A stretch of 64,000 bases of DNA from Gonapodya prolifera JEL478 (lineage: Eukaryota; Monoblepharomycota; Monoblepharidomycetes; Monoblepharidales; Gonapodyaceae): assembly GCA_001574975.1 (NCBI GenBank), contig KQ965796.1:206600-270599 (forward strand), given 5' to 3'. A program made the translations under genes and the position numbers. How positions within the stretch are numbered: the first letter of the stretch is position 1; the number at the start of each line of letters is the position of its first letter. Below, in pieces: positions 1 through 10,272 of the stretch. Below the pieces are notes generated by a model. It was not told where the DNA came from, did no database searches, and worked only from the letters and a program-made list of their open reading frames with translations.

Positions 1-454
1 TAGCACATGTTTAACTACATACAGAGATGAGTGATAATTTGGACATATAAGATATATAATGGGCCTAGGCTTGGCTGACGGCAGTTGACGTTTCATTGTC
101 TTCCATTTTATTCAGTAAGTATAAATTGATGACATACTAACAATTGGAATTTTATTCCTTATTTTGATCTTTAACGTAGTCCCAGATGTCATTGTCGTCG
201 CCACGAAACAACGATGCTGTAAGATCGGTTCTCCACAACGCAATCGCACGGTCTGAACTCGTTCTAGTCTGAGCCAGAAATAGTTGATCCACATTCCACC
301 ACATACAAATGTAATTAATCAAAAAAAGGTTCAAGTTCACACAGCTGCGGTGTTCCTGCCACTGTTGCGCTGCCGCCTCAAAACCAGAATAGTACTAATA
401 TCAACACCCCTCACCCTCCGCGCACCGCACCTCGCCCGTCGCCCCGTCTCACCG
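1..454. other. Intergenic, no gene seen
   Basis: Downstream of the stop of the minus-strand CBM18 gene. Short open frames exist on both strands but none has recognisable protein character. AT-richer than the neighbouring coding sequence; probably 3' UTR and spacer. Confidence 0.5.
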
Positions 455-2684
455 CTACCGCTGGGCAATCCTCAACGGCGGCGCACCAACGCTACTATTC
501 CTCCTCCCGTCCCTACTCCGACTCCGATCCCTTCTACGTTCCCGTTCCCCACTCGTCCGTCTCTGTCTGCTCCCTGCTCCTCCACCTCCCCTCGCGCTCA
601 GTGGCCGATCATCGTCGTCCGCCACCATCACACCGGCAAACGTCTGCGGAATCACGGCCGTGAACGAGTCCGGCGTACGCGGGGCCGAGACGCCGTTGCG
701 TAGCGAGGAGGGGCCAGGACCCGAGTTTTTGCGCGGGAGGCGGAAGAGCTGACTGGAGCCACCGGGGGAGGAGCCGCTCCCGCCCCCGCCCCCGCCGCCG
801 AGACGCGCCGACCCGAGTTCCGAAGACGTTGGCGTCTGCCCACCACCGCCGATCCCGAAGGCTCCGCGGAACATCTGCCGCTGCGAGTCGGGCGGTGCTT
901 CGACACCGCTGGATCCAGACGACTGGCTCGGCGGGACGCCCACAAAGGTCAGTTTACGCCCGCCTGCACCTCCACCGCCTCCACCGCCTCCACCCCCTAT
1001 CCCCCTTGCAGAGTTGGGGGGCTGTGATGGCCGTCGTGGCATGGGGGAGGGGTACGCGGGTGACATCACACCCGAACGCCCGCCTCCAAACCCTGTCGCA
1101 CTCTGAGGGTACGCCGAGGTGCCCGGAGTGTCCATCATGGGCGACATTGCTGGGATCGGGTCGAGGAAACTTATCGGTCTGATCCCACCCCCGGGCGTTC
1201 GCGGGTATGCGGAAGCGGGCGTGGCGCCACCGGGAGTGACACCGGACTCGATGATGGCGGGGACTGGGTCGAGGAAGGTCGATTTTCGGCGTTGCAGGCG
1301 GATCGAGGCGGTTGGGGAGGCGAGGATTGTGGATTCGGGCGGTCGCAGTTTGAATTTGGCCCCAGGGGGGCCGCCAGAGGATGTGTCGAGGTATTCGCTG
1401 TAGGGGACGTTTTCTGCATGGGTTGGGGGACGTTAAGACCCGTGCGTGTACCAGCTAAGACCGGGGTCCCGACTCACGCAACGCCTCAGCTCTCCGCTTG
1501 CGCCACTGCATGTACGCGAACCCCACCGCCAACAGCACCAACAACGTCACACCTCCAACCACACCCCCCGCAATCAGCCCCACAGGTGGCGGGGCAGCCA
1601 CGACGGCGTTGTTGTTGGCGGCGTTTGGGTCCAAGGCGGCGGACATGGTGGTGGAGACGGGGCCGAAGGGTGAAGGGGCCGAGGCGGGGTTGACGTTGCC
1701 TGTGCCGGCGGTGGTCATGGAGAGGGACATGAAGGTGGAGCGCAGAGGGAGGGCGGATGTCGCGGCGGAGTTGAGGGAGGATGCACCGGCGGTGGTGGCG
1801 GGTGTGCCCATCATGGCGGCGGTGGTGGTGGGTGCCATGGCCCCGCCCCCTCCCGCAGTCGACGTCGCCGCGGCCCCGCCGCCACCCGCAGCAGCGGAGG
1901 TGGCTCCTGGTGGTGGTTGTGTCGTTCTGCCTGCACCCCCGCCTCCAGCTCCAGCCCCCGCTCCCGCTCCTGCGCCTCCGCCGCCACCCGTACATGTCCC
2001 GAATCCGGTCTGGCATCCGCTGGCACAACTAAGTGTCGGAGGGTGTCAACACGGTGCTCCGGAGCAAACATGAACGAGGTATACGTACTGCAAGTCAGAC
2101 GTGCCGCAGAACCCTGTAGCAAACAACTGTGAGTCACGACCTGAAGATCTCACCCCCCCCCCCCCCCTTTGGCGCTTCAGCCCCACATACCGAACTGCGA
2201 GCAGCACAATCCCGCGGGGCACGACTTCTGCACGCCCGCACCACACGTCCCGTCCGTGCTCTGCGCCAGAACGCCGGGGGTTCCCGCGGGCGCACACAGA
2301 CCGAAGCCTGTTTGGCAGCCGGTGCCGCAACTGAGTGAGGGGGTGGAAGGAGGAAGGGGTTGAGCGGGGAAAGGGGATTGGTGTTGATACGGTGCTCACT
2401 ATGTTGCATTAGCACCGCAGAATCCTGTATATTGCGAGGACAGTGTGCACGAGTGTGTGTGGTCGGGTGAGCATCAAAGCCTAACACACACGCAAAACAC
2501 CATCGCACTCACCAAACTGAGAGCAGCAGCTCGGCGCCGCGCACATCGTTCCCGCTGCCATTCCGCACGTTCCGTCCACCGACAGCGGGAGAGTCTGCCC
2601 GCGCACGCCCGTCCGCACCATCGCCGCTGCCATCCCCAGCACCAGCCCCGCCAGCGTCCATCCGGGGAGTCGTCGCTTGCGCAT
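455..2684 (-). CDS. CBM18 chitin-binding single-pass membrane protein
   Basis: Spliced gene for a predicted cell-surface protein with a chitin-binding ectodomain and a long cytoplasmic tail. The ATG at 2684 was chosen because it opens a signal peptide (MRKRRLPGWTLAGLVLG). Two CBM18 (hevein-type) domains follow, with motifs CCSQFG, FCGANAT, CGTGCQTGFGLC, then TCGAGVQKSCPAGLCCSQFG, FCGTSDL and CASGCQTGFGTC. Each domain is cut by an intron right after CCSQFG and resumes in a 25-nt exon (2400-2424 and 2089-2113). A Gly/Ala/Thr-rich stalk leads to a transmembrane segment (GLIAGGVVGGVTLLVLLAVG, about 1530-1590) followed by QWRKRR. After a further intron near 1410-1455 (weak donor) comes a low-complexity tail of about 320 residues with repeated STFLDPVPA / ISFLDPIPA motifs, poly-Gly and an Arg/Ser-rich end. 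A role in wall binding or chitin sensing is inference. An N lies at 2704, upstream of the start. Confidence 0.72.
2400..2424 (-). other. 25-nt micro-exon of CBM18 domain 1
   Basis: Flanked by a cag acceptor and a gtgagc donor. It encodes FCGANAT plus two bases of the next Tyr codon, and joins CCSQFG to CGTGCQTGFG to complete the hevein fold. A matching 25-nt exon for domain 2 lies at 2089-2113 (acceptor cag, donor gtacgt). Confidence 0.7.
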
Positions 2685-3793
2685 CGCTGCGCCGTGTTGC
2701 TTANGTGGTGCGCGTGCGAGGGGAACCGTTCGGGGAAGGGTGAAAGGTCTCGGCCAAGTTCGCTTGCCGCAACGCCCCGCCCAGGCCTGATCTGCCGCAC
2801 CCAACGTCACCTTGCCTGGCGACAAGGCGGAAGACAGAGAAGAATTATACAAGGAGAATGAAAATGGAAATAGAGTAGATATGCGTCGACCGTCGCTTGG
2901 CCACACTGCGGTGGATGAGGCGTCGCGTCGGTGTGTCGGATCTGGCGGTCCACAGCCAAACTCGTCGTCAGAACGAAATGTATGTACAGCATCACAGTGT
3001 CACAATTAAGGTGGCTCAAGTGTCCGGGCTTTCCGGGGACGCGTGGCTTCATATAATCGGGTGCTAGGATAAACCGATAAAGTAGGTAACAAGGTTGAAA
3101 GCCTTTTATGTACCAATGATCGAAGAATACTCGAGTCGCAAGAAGTGGTGGCGACCACACAGTGAAGACATTTCAGAGAGCACATTCCGGTTCCACCAAG
3201 AATGAAAAGGATGAAACAGCACGTCAACGGGCACGGGACTGAGCAACGAGCCTGCACGTGCTTTTCTAAATGTAGGTATCGGGCAGTAGAGTAAAGGAAG
3301 TGCCGAGCGAAATTGAAGACATCACAAAAATCGGCATATTTCATCAAGGTGACTGATAGCTCGAGTGCTTCGAGACAATTTTGGTCATCGCGCAAATATG
3401 GTATGCATCAAGTTGTTGCTTCTTTCGTGCTCTCTGAGCGGCACGCGTCTCGAAGCCACACGTAAGAGTTGACCATGATGTTGCACAGTGGACACTGGAA
3501 ACTACTTATATGGTGTGAGAACGTTGAAACAATGGGGGGGGGGGGGGAAACCCGGACTCTCTAGGTGGCCCCCCGACTTCTGCCTATTCGTTGTGCATCC
3601 CAGAACAAGCGAGCCAAACAATAATCACAGTCACAGGCAGCGGGGAAAAACCTTCACTCCGATTTCATATTTCGTATTCAGGCAGTGAATCATGAGATTG
3701 CAATTATGGATGGAACACACTATGTACAAACAGACGAAATCCCTTCGACCTAAGTGCTAAACCCGACGCGTTTTTGAGTTCTAAGTAGCGACA
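2685..3793. other. Intergenic between CBM18 gene and photolyase
   Basis: Presumed promoter and 5' UTR of the CBM18 gene plus the 3' side of the photolyase gene. It contains a 14-base G run at 3534-3547. Open frames on both strands lack domain character; no gene is called. Confidence 0.45.
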
Positions 3794-5766
3794 TTACTTT
3801 TTCTGCTTTTTGGGCTTTGTGATCAGAAAACCAGTGATACCCGCACTTGCACCCGCCGCTCTCTTCTTCGACTTCGGCACGACTTCCTCTCCCGAATCCG
3901 AATCGCCGCCTCCTCCATCGGCGCCTTGCACTGCTAGTTTGAACGCCGCGATCGCAGCAAGGCGGGCTTGTGCGTGGTCGACGAGGGGTTTGGGGTACCT
4001 GATACAAGTGTCTATAATAAGAGCCACATCATTGAACTTGCGCGAAGAGATCATATCACCCACCCGCACTCCTCCATCTTCTTCTTGGTCACCACCACGC
4101 TCCCCTTCGCCGCGGCCTCCCAGGGCCCCCTCAACAGCACGCCGTCCTTGACCCACTCGAGCTCCTTGACCCACATCCTCACGAACTTCCCGTCCTTGTC
4201 AAACTTCTCGGCCTGGTTGCTCGGATTGAAAATCCTGAAATACGGTTGCGCGTCCGTCCCCGTTCCAGCAGCCCACTGCCACCCGCCGTTATTGCTCGCC
4301 AAGTCGTGGTCGATCAAGTTGGCGCAGAACCACGCCTCGCCAAGGCGCCAGTCGACGAGCAGGTCTTTGACGAGGAAGGAGGACACGATCATCCGGAGCC
4401 GATTGTGCATCCATCCGGTGTGTAAGAGGTACCGCATTGCGGCGTCTACGAGGGGGTAGCCGGTACGGCCTTGCGTCCAGGCAGTGAAAAGTGGGTTTGG
4501 GGTGCCGGGGGGTGCGGGGGGTAGGGGTGGCGGTGGGGTTGAAGTTGTGGATGGGACGGGGAAGGCGGGGAGGACCACGTCCCGCGACCACGACTCGGTC
4601 CACTGCACGCCCTCGTACTGTGGCTTGAACGCGCGGTTCTTGCACACGTGCGGGAACCCGGCGAGCACGTGGCGGTAGAACTCGCGCCAGATGAGCTCCT
4701 GGATCCATACCACCGCACCCTGTTTGCCCGTGTCGCGGCGGCCACCGTTTGCGGCGGAAGCGGCGGAGACGCATTGCCGCGCCGAGAGGACGCCCAAGGC
4801 GAGGTAGGGCGAGAGTGAAGAGGTGCCCGGGGCAGTGGGGAGGTCGCGGGATTCGTGGTATGCGTCGATGCGGGAGGCTGTGAAGGCGGAGAGACGGGTT
4901 TGGGCGGCGGTCTCGCCGGCGGGGTAGAGTGTGCGGAGGAAGGTGAGGTGGGTGAGGGAGGGTTGGCTGAAGAGTGGCGTGGCGGAATAGGCGGGTAGAG
5001 AGGGTGCAGAAGGGATGGTGGAGTGGGAGTCGATGTAGGAAGATGCGGTGGAGGAGAATTTGTGGTTGTTGGAGGATGGAGGGTCACGCACAGCGAGGAC
5101 GGCCTTGTTTTCGGAGACGTAGCGGTGCCATGAGTTCTTGAAGGGGGTGTACACGGTGTAGACTTTTCCCTCCTGAACCAATGATTCGGTCAGCGTTTCG
5201 CATTTCATTTCCAGCGATGAACTCTCAAGACGTTCGAGCCCTACCTTGGTGACAACCTTGCCTGGCTCCACGACGCACTGGTCATGGCACGGCGTAACTT
5301 TCACTCCCAGCTTCGCCACCGCCTCTGTCACCATCTTGTCCCTCCGCTGCTCATTCACCTCGTACTCGACGTTGTAAAACAGCTCCTCGACGCTCAACTC
5401 CTTGCACACCTCCTTCACCACCTCCGACACGGCTTTCCATCCCTTCTTGTCGTCGTTCATCTTGACAACAAGCGGAATCCCCCGCTCGGCAAGTGTGTCC
5501 CGCAGAGCCTCCACGTTGCGCACCCAAAAGTCCACCTTCACCGGCGCACACCCGTGCCCGCGCCATTCGACGGGGGACACGACAAAGAGACACGCCAAAT
5601 TCGTCCGAGATTCTCCGCGGGTAAGTGATTGTGCAGCCTTTGATGCCAGAAGCAGCGCAGTGTTGTCGTGGATCCTGAGATCCGTGCGGAACCAGTGCAG
5701 AACGGTCGACGATGCGGACGTCGTCTTGGCTGCGAGCGCGGAGAGCGCAGTGGAGGTGGGCGGCAT
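3794..5766 (-). CDS. PHR1: Class I CPD photolyase
   Basis: Light-dependent flavoprotein that splits cyclobutane pyrimidine dimers in DNA; expected in nucleus and possibly mitochondria. From ATG 5766 the N-terminal photolyase Rossmann domain starts at VLHWFRTDLRIHDN. The FAD-binding domain shows WIQELIWREFYRHVL, FPHVCKNRAFKP, TGYPLVDAAMR, GWMHNRLRMIVSSFL and DHDLASNNGGWQW, typical of the fungal/bacterial class I CPD enzyme. Two introns are inferred. One is in frame (5173-5244, 72 nt, gtaggg...ttcag with a ctgac branch site); if it is not removed, 24 extra residues appear before EGKVYTVYTPF. The second (3999-4063) joins MEECG to YPKPLVDHAQARL, the conserved C-terminal segment. The last exon ends in a Lys-rich tail (TKPKKQKK), a possible nuclear signal. 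It appears intact. Confidence 0.9.
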
Positions 5767-8738
5767 CGGGGCTGGGACTTTACGTGGGTGGACGTGGATG
5801 GTGAAGTGGGGTCTGTCCGCAGGAGGACGATCGTGAATTCGGATCGCTCACGTAAACACGAAAGGGTAGACAATATTTCGCATTTGGTAGTCCGTTACGT
5901 CTGTGCACTTCTGTGATTGATTCAACTGAAACCTGTAATGTCGAATAACGCTCCGCGAATTCCAGTGAACGAGATGATCAAGGATTGATGAAAGCGCGCC
6001 AACAGAGATTATTTGAAAGCAACTCCTTATGTGAAAAAATTCTCCATATTCTGGCTTTCATTTGAAATTTCGAAACGTCCGATTGCAGACTTTATGGTAA
6101 GCGCCGATAATTCAAGAGCTCCGTCGGAGAGAAGGCTTCTTGAATGGGCACGAAAAATGAATTCAATCGCATACGGCGCCAAAAAGCCCATTCCCCGTCA
6201 CTGATACAATTCATTCAAAGATATTCCCGTCTTTGGAATTTGGGTAACTTGTTAGAATATGACAAGTCTTCTCAACAACATGGATCAATTGCACCGTGGC
6301 AGTGGACATTTGAGCCAAAGCCCCGCCATTTACCAAATGCCAAGTATATTCCATGAATGATTTGTGGGTCAGATTCGCCATACATTGTCTACAAGTGCTA
6401 CCAGATGCTCTCAAAGTGTGCAACCCTGTTGCACGCTTCTGCATCTCCCCCCCGGGGAAATCCGGATTTAATCAAATGCCATCATTCAGTGAATGTATTC
6501 CGCTGTATAAATTGTCGCGATTGGAAGTCCCCACAGAGCAATTGCCCTTCAAAGTTTGCAAATGCCATGTCACAAGGGGCTCTCCCATTTACCCATTTAC
6601 CCGGGCACCTGGCCCCGAACCCGATGATAAACCCAATTATGCAACCGTTCCTGGAACGATAACAAAACCCCCTCTTCGAGACACATGGCATTCATTTTTG
6701 TTTTCTTTTTCAACGCTCTGTCGATGAACTCAACACCTATTCACTGCGTGTGAGCTGCTTCTTGGTTGCAGCGTTACAGAAGAGACAGATCACTGCACAT
6801 ATTTATCTTTGCCGCGTATATCCATTAAGTGGAACAGTTTCCGAGATCCCAAAATATATATCCAAATCGTTATAAGTAGAAAGCAAGACTCGTTGTGAAG
6901 CGTTCTCCGATGGCGCTACTCAAACCCCTGCTCTTCGTTCTCACATCCATCACTCTTGATGGATCGGCAACCGCTTAATTTCGAAACCGTGCGAAACGTC
7001 GTTCGGCCCCTTAGATCCTTCTGCATGAAGAGGGCACAGGGCCGCACCATCCAGTGACCGAAGCTCGAAAATTGGAGGCTCCGGCAGAGTCATGTTGGTT
7101 TGTTGAAGAACGTACTCTTAGAACCATTCTGGTTCCAGGCATTGGACCGTGGCCGGACGCTCCAGTTACTTGAACAACACATATTGCGGCAAGAGATACG
7201 CATCCAGAATCGACACCATAAGCACAACAAATGCAAATGCTGTTCTTGTTGACCCAACAGTCAGAGGAGTGTGCTATGAGGCAAGTGCTGCACATTGTTG
7301 ACCCGCGGGAACTTCTTCAATGTCATCAATCTGCAAATACTAGGTGTTCCGCTTCTACATCAAAGTTAAATGACAGAACGCGAGCCTGGCCATCAACAAT
7401 CAGTGAACATTTCAACACTGCTTACCGTTGGGAAGAAAGGTCATTATAAACCGGTCGCACCAATTGTGTCACCGATATTATTCATTTTATAAAAGAATCA
7501 GCTTTCAAATGGCATTATTGTGCATCATTCCCCCATTCTCCCCTTCCATCCTTCATTCTTCGTCGGTGCATACCCTCGTTTAAGTTTTTACTTGCAAGAT
7601 GAAGATACGGCGTGTCTCCCGATCAAAATTTGGATCACGCTGTTCCCGTGGCTCCGACATCCGTGTTTGTTGAGGTCGATGCCGAGCTTTCGGCCGAATC
7701 TCTGCGAGCCCTTGAAGCATATGTATTGATATGCTGGATAGATCTGCCGTCTCATGACGTTAAAAGCAAATAGTTTACCTGGGACGACCGCGCTTGCCGA
7801 TGAGATAACTCCAGACATCCTGAGGACAATGCTTCAGACGCCTGCACGACTGAACCATCCGCCAGCTCTTTCTCAGACCTCACTCACCACGTCATCGTCC
7901 CCCCAATCATTCCACGCGTCAATCTCGTCGACGAGGAGGCCGTCGACCCAGTCATCATTTCGCGGTTCTTCGTGGACAGACTTTGTCACCGAGGAGGGAC
8001 CGAAGGACGGTGCATTCGTTATCAACACTCACTCGAAGCTTGATAAATGCACTCGCCGAAGTCACTTTGTGAGTAAAGTGTCTTGCTTCTCAGAGCGCTT
8101 GCCTCCTTGGTTCCTTTGCGTTCCCTGCCGCACGGTAGGAATGTAAGGCGTACTGGGCGCAGTCGATCCATTCTCCCGCTGCAACGTTTCCTTCCGCGGT
8201 GTCATCTTAAATCCTGATAGCATTCAAATATAACCTCGGATTATTTTACACCAAACGTGCTCCCCCACCTTGACGTGATATTGCCCGCTCATGTACCTCG
8301 AGAGGTGCTCATCATTCTTTGGGGTCTGGCTTTGGGGTGCGCTGAGTGGGTGCAAGGTCGCGTGGAGGGCGAGCGAGCGAGCGGAGCAAGAGCAGAGCAG
8401 AGCGAGAGACGAGTGTACGAAGACTAGCTTCTTGATGAAGAACTACAGCGTTTATAATCGGTTAAATCTAGTTTTACGCTAGGCCACAATGGGATTCGGA
8501 GTGTGGCCTGTTCGTCGCCCACAGGTCACGTGACCAGTCCATGCTCGAGCCCCCTCACATAAACCAAACAACAAGTCTTCAAATATGATGCTCGCAAGGA
8601 TTATAGATATAATACTCACCATGGAGGCCGGGGTCGATGGGAGTGTGGAACTCAAAGTAGAGACACCGTTTGTTGTGCGCCCTCCCAGAAATTTCTTCGG
8701 CGCGTGGTATGCGAGGTCGGCGGTAGCGGTCTCTTGAT
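5767..8738. other. 3-kb gene-poor stretch
   Basis: AT-richer sequence between the photolyase and the small gene at 8739. I found no frame with protein-family character. The longest open frames (for example 6353-6727 +, 7754-8146 +) are short and low in information. Around 7840-8030 another plus frame reads HHVIVPPIIPRVNLVDEEAVD before a stop, possibly a relic, but I cannot place it. The 8340-8410 part is purine-rich with gcgag/agagc repeats. May contain unrecognised genes or transposon relics. Confidence 0.35.
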
Positions 8739-9183
8739 TCACTCCAGCAACTCCACAGCGATTTCTTCTGGGACAGCGAGCTCTTGCGCCGCCTGTAACG
8801 CACTTGACGGACATTTGAATAAGCAACGATCGCCAGGTTAACTATCGCGTGTATCTCACTCTTTCCAATTCCTCCTTGTCAACGTCCGTGGCTTTCCTTG
8901 GTGTATGATGACCTGTCCTTTGGCGGACTCTTCGACCCTGGGTGAGCGTCTGTTCATCATCCTTCAGTGGCGAAGAGAGGTTAGATGATTGCGTTGTTCT
9001 TCCCGAGAGTGCCGAGGAACTTGCCTCCGTTCTCGTCTGGCCGTTGCGCTCAATCATGTCCACGGAGGTCGGCGGTACAGAATCAGTCGGAACCTGGCGG
9101 GGGCGCTTTCTCCTTTTCGCTAACGCATCACGATTCTGATCTGGCTTCTCGCGAGCGCCCTTGCTCCGTGTCTTGGGCGGCAT
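8739..9183 (-). CDS. Small basic hypothetical protein
   Basis: Two-exon ORF of about 127 residues, not recognised. It begins MPPKTRSKGAREKPDQ at 9183; an in-frame start at 9219 would add 12 residues. The N-terminus is rich in Lys/Arg, the middle in Ser/Thr, with a QGRRVRQRTGHHTPRK patch and an acidic end (DVDKEELER). I infer an intron starting gtgaga after that Arg and ending ttacag, giving a last exon AAQELAVPEEIAVELLE and stop at 8739. Composition suggests a nuclear or chromatin-associated protein; no domain is visible. The gene could be spurious. Confidence 0.4.
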
Positions 9184-10272
9184 GGCGGTATTTTGTGGGA
9201 ATAGTAGTGACTCAACCAACTACTAGTGTTGTACTGCAACTACTTACAACTAAAGTGAAGAGACGAGCAGAAGAGCGCAACACATCCAACGTTTATAATT
9301 GAGTGTGGTAACCTAGTTCAAAGAAAATAGAAACATTGTAAAATACACATAGAGCCCAAAGCTTTAGAATTTGCATGTATATAAATATTGAAGTTCTGAA
9401 GAAACTGTCGTGTCAGTGGTGAAGCACCTAATTCAGGGAACAGAATCACTGCTCGGTTAAAATTTCCTTAGGTGACAGTTCAACCGAATTCCCCAACTCT
9501 CAAGAAATCAACCAACCAACCAACGGTCGCCTGTTCGTGCTGCTCATTTTTGCTACCTCACCGCAACATGCTAACGATTCCTATGCGTTTCACGCCACCC
9601 AGGGCAGCCCATCGATCCCCCTCGAAAGAGGCTCTAAGACACAGTGGTATACACACCTCATCCACCCTTCAGAGTCGAGCTGTGTTCGGTACTGCTACAG
9701 AGAACGCCGGGTCCACCTCCCTTATCCGCTTGAGCGTTGCTCGCGGAGCCGTACAAGGCGATTCGGTATCGACCGATGGGTGCTGCGGGCGTATGGACCT
9801 CGTACGGCAGGGTGAAATGCCGACGACGAGAGGCTCCGAGAAAATCATGGACGAAGCGGCGACGAGCTCGCGCGCGAGACCTCCGCTACCTGGTCAACGG
9901 GGGGCAGAGTGCGTTTTGGGGAAATGGAGTTGTAGCCTGACGATGAGGAGCCGCCGTCAGATGTAGCTAAATAGCGTAGCTACGGAGCACCATTACGGAC
10001 ACCTCCACGTGGGTGTGCTCTGGGAAACGCCTGCCGCAAGGCGGGTAGGCTAAAGGTCCGTTTCATGTAACAGTAATACCGAGCTCGACTCTGTACGTCA
10101 GTGCAAATGAAAAGCGAGTACTTTTATGAACTACTGAGTACATCTCAAGTGACGACCCTTAGTTTGACATCTTCGTCAGTAATGGTGGACAGGGTTGGAG
10201 ATCACCATTCGCAGCACACCACAGCGTGTTTGAACCATAATACAATACGCAGATCCTCTCCCAGCACGTAAT
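9184..10272. other. Spacer with one weak plus-strand ORF
   Basis: Mostly non-coding by eye. A plus-strand frame from ATG 9568 to stop 9966 (MLTIPMRFTPPRAAHR...) follows a pyrimidine-rich leader. It has no recognisable domain and biased Ser/Arg/Thr composition, so I do not call it a gene with confidence. The segment 9967-10272 is the 3' side of the acyl-CoA dehydrogenase gene. Confidence 0.35.

Noticed and set aside
455-1147. Reading the 230-residue Gly/Ser-rich frame as a separate gene
   Set aside because: The frame continues upstream to 1410 with natural sequence and connects through an intron to the transmembrane exon, so it is the cytoplasmic tail of the CBM18 protein.
2153-2167. 15-base C run (and the 14-base G run at 3534-3547) as a functional element
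   Set aside because: Homopolymers in an intron and a spacer, with no partner sequence; more likely simple repeats or assembly-prone sites.
6353-6727. 124-codon plus ORF in the gene-poor stretch
   Set aside because: No domain, no splice context, random-looking composition, and overlapping ORFs of similar length in other frames.
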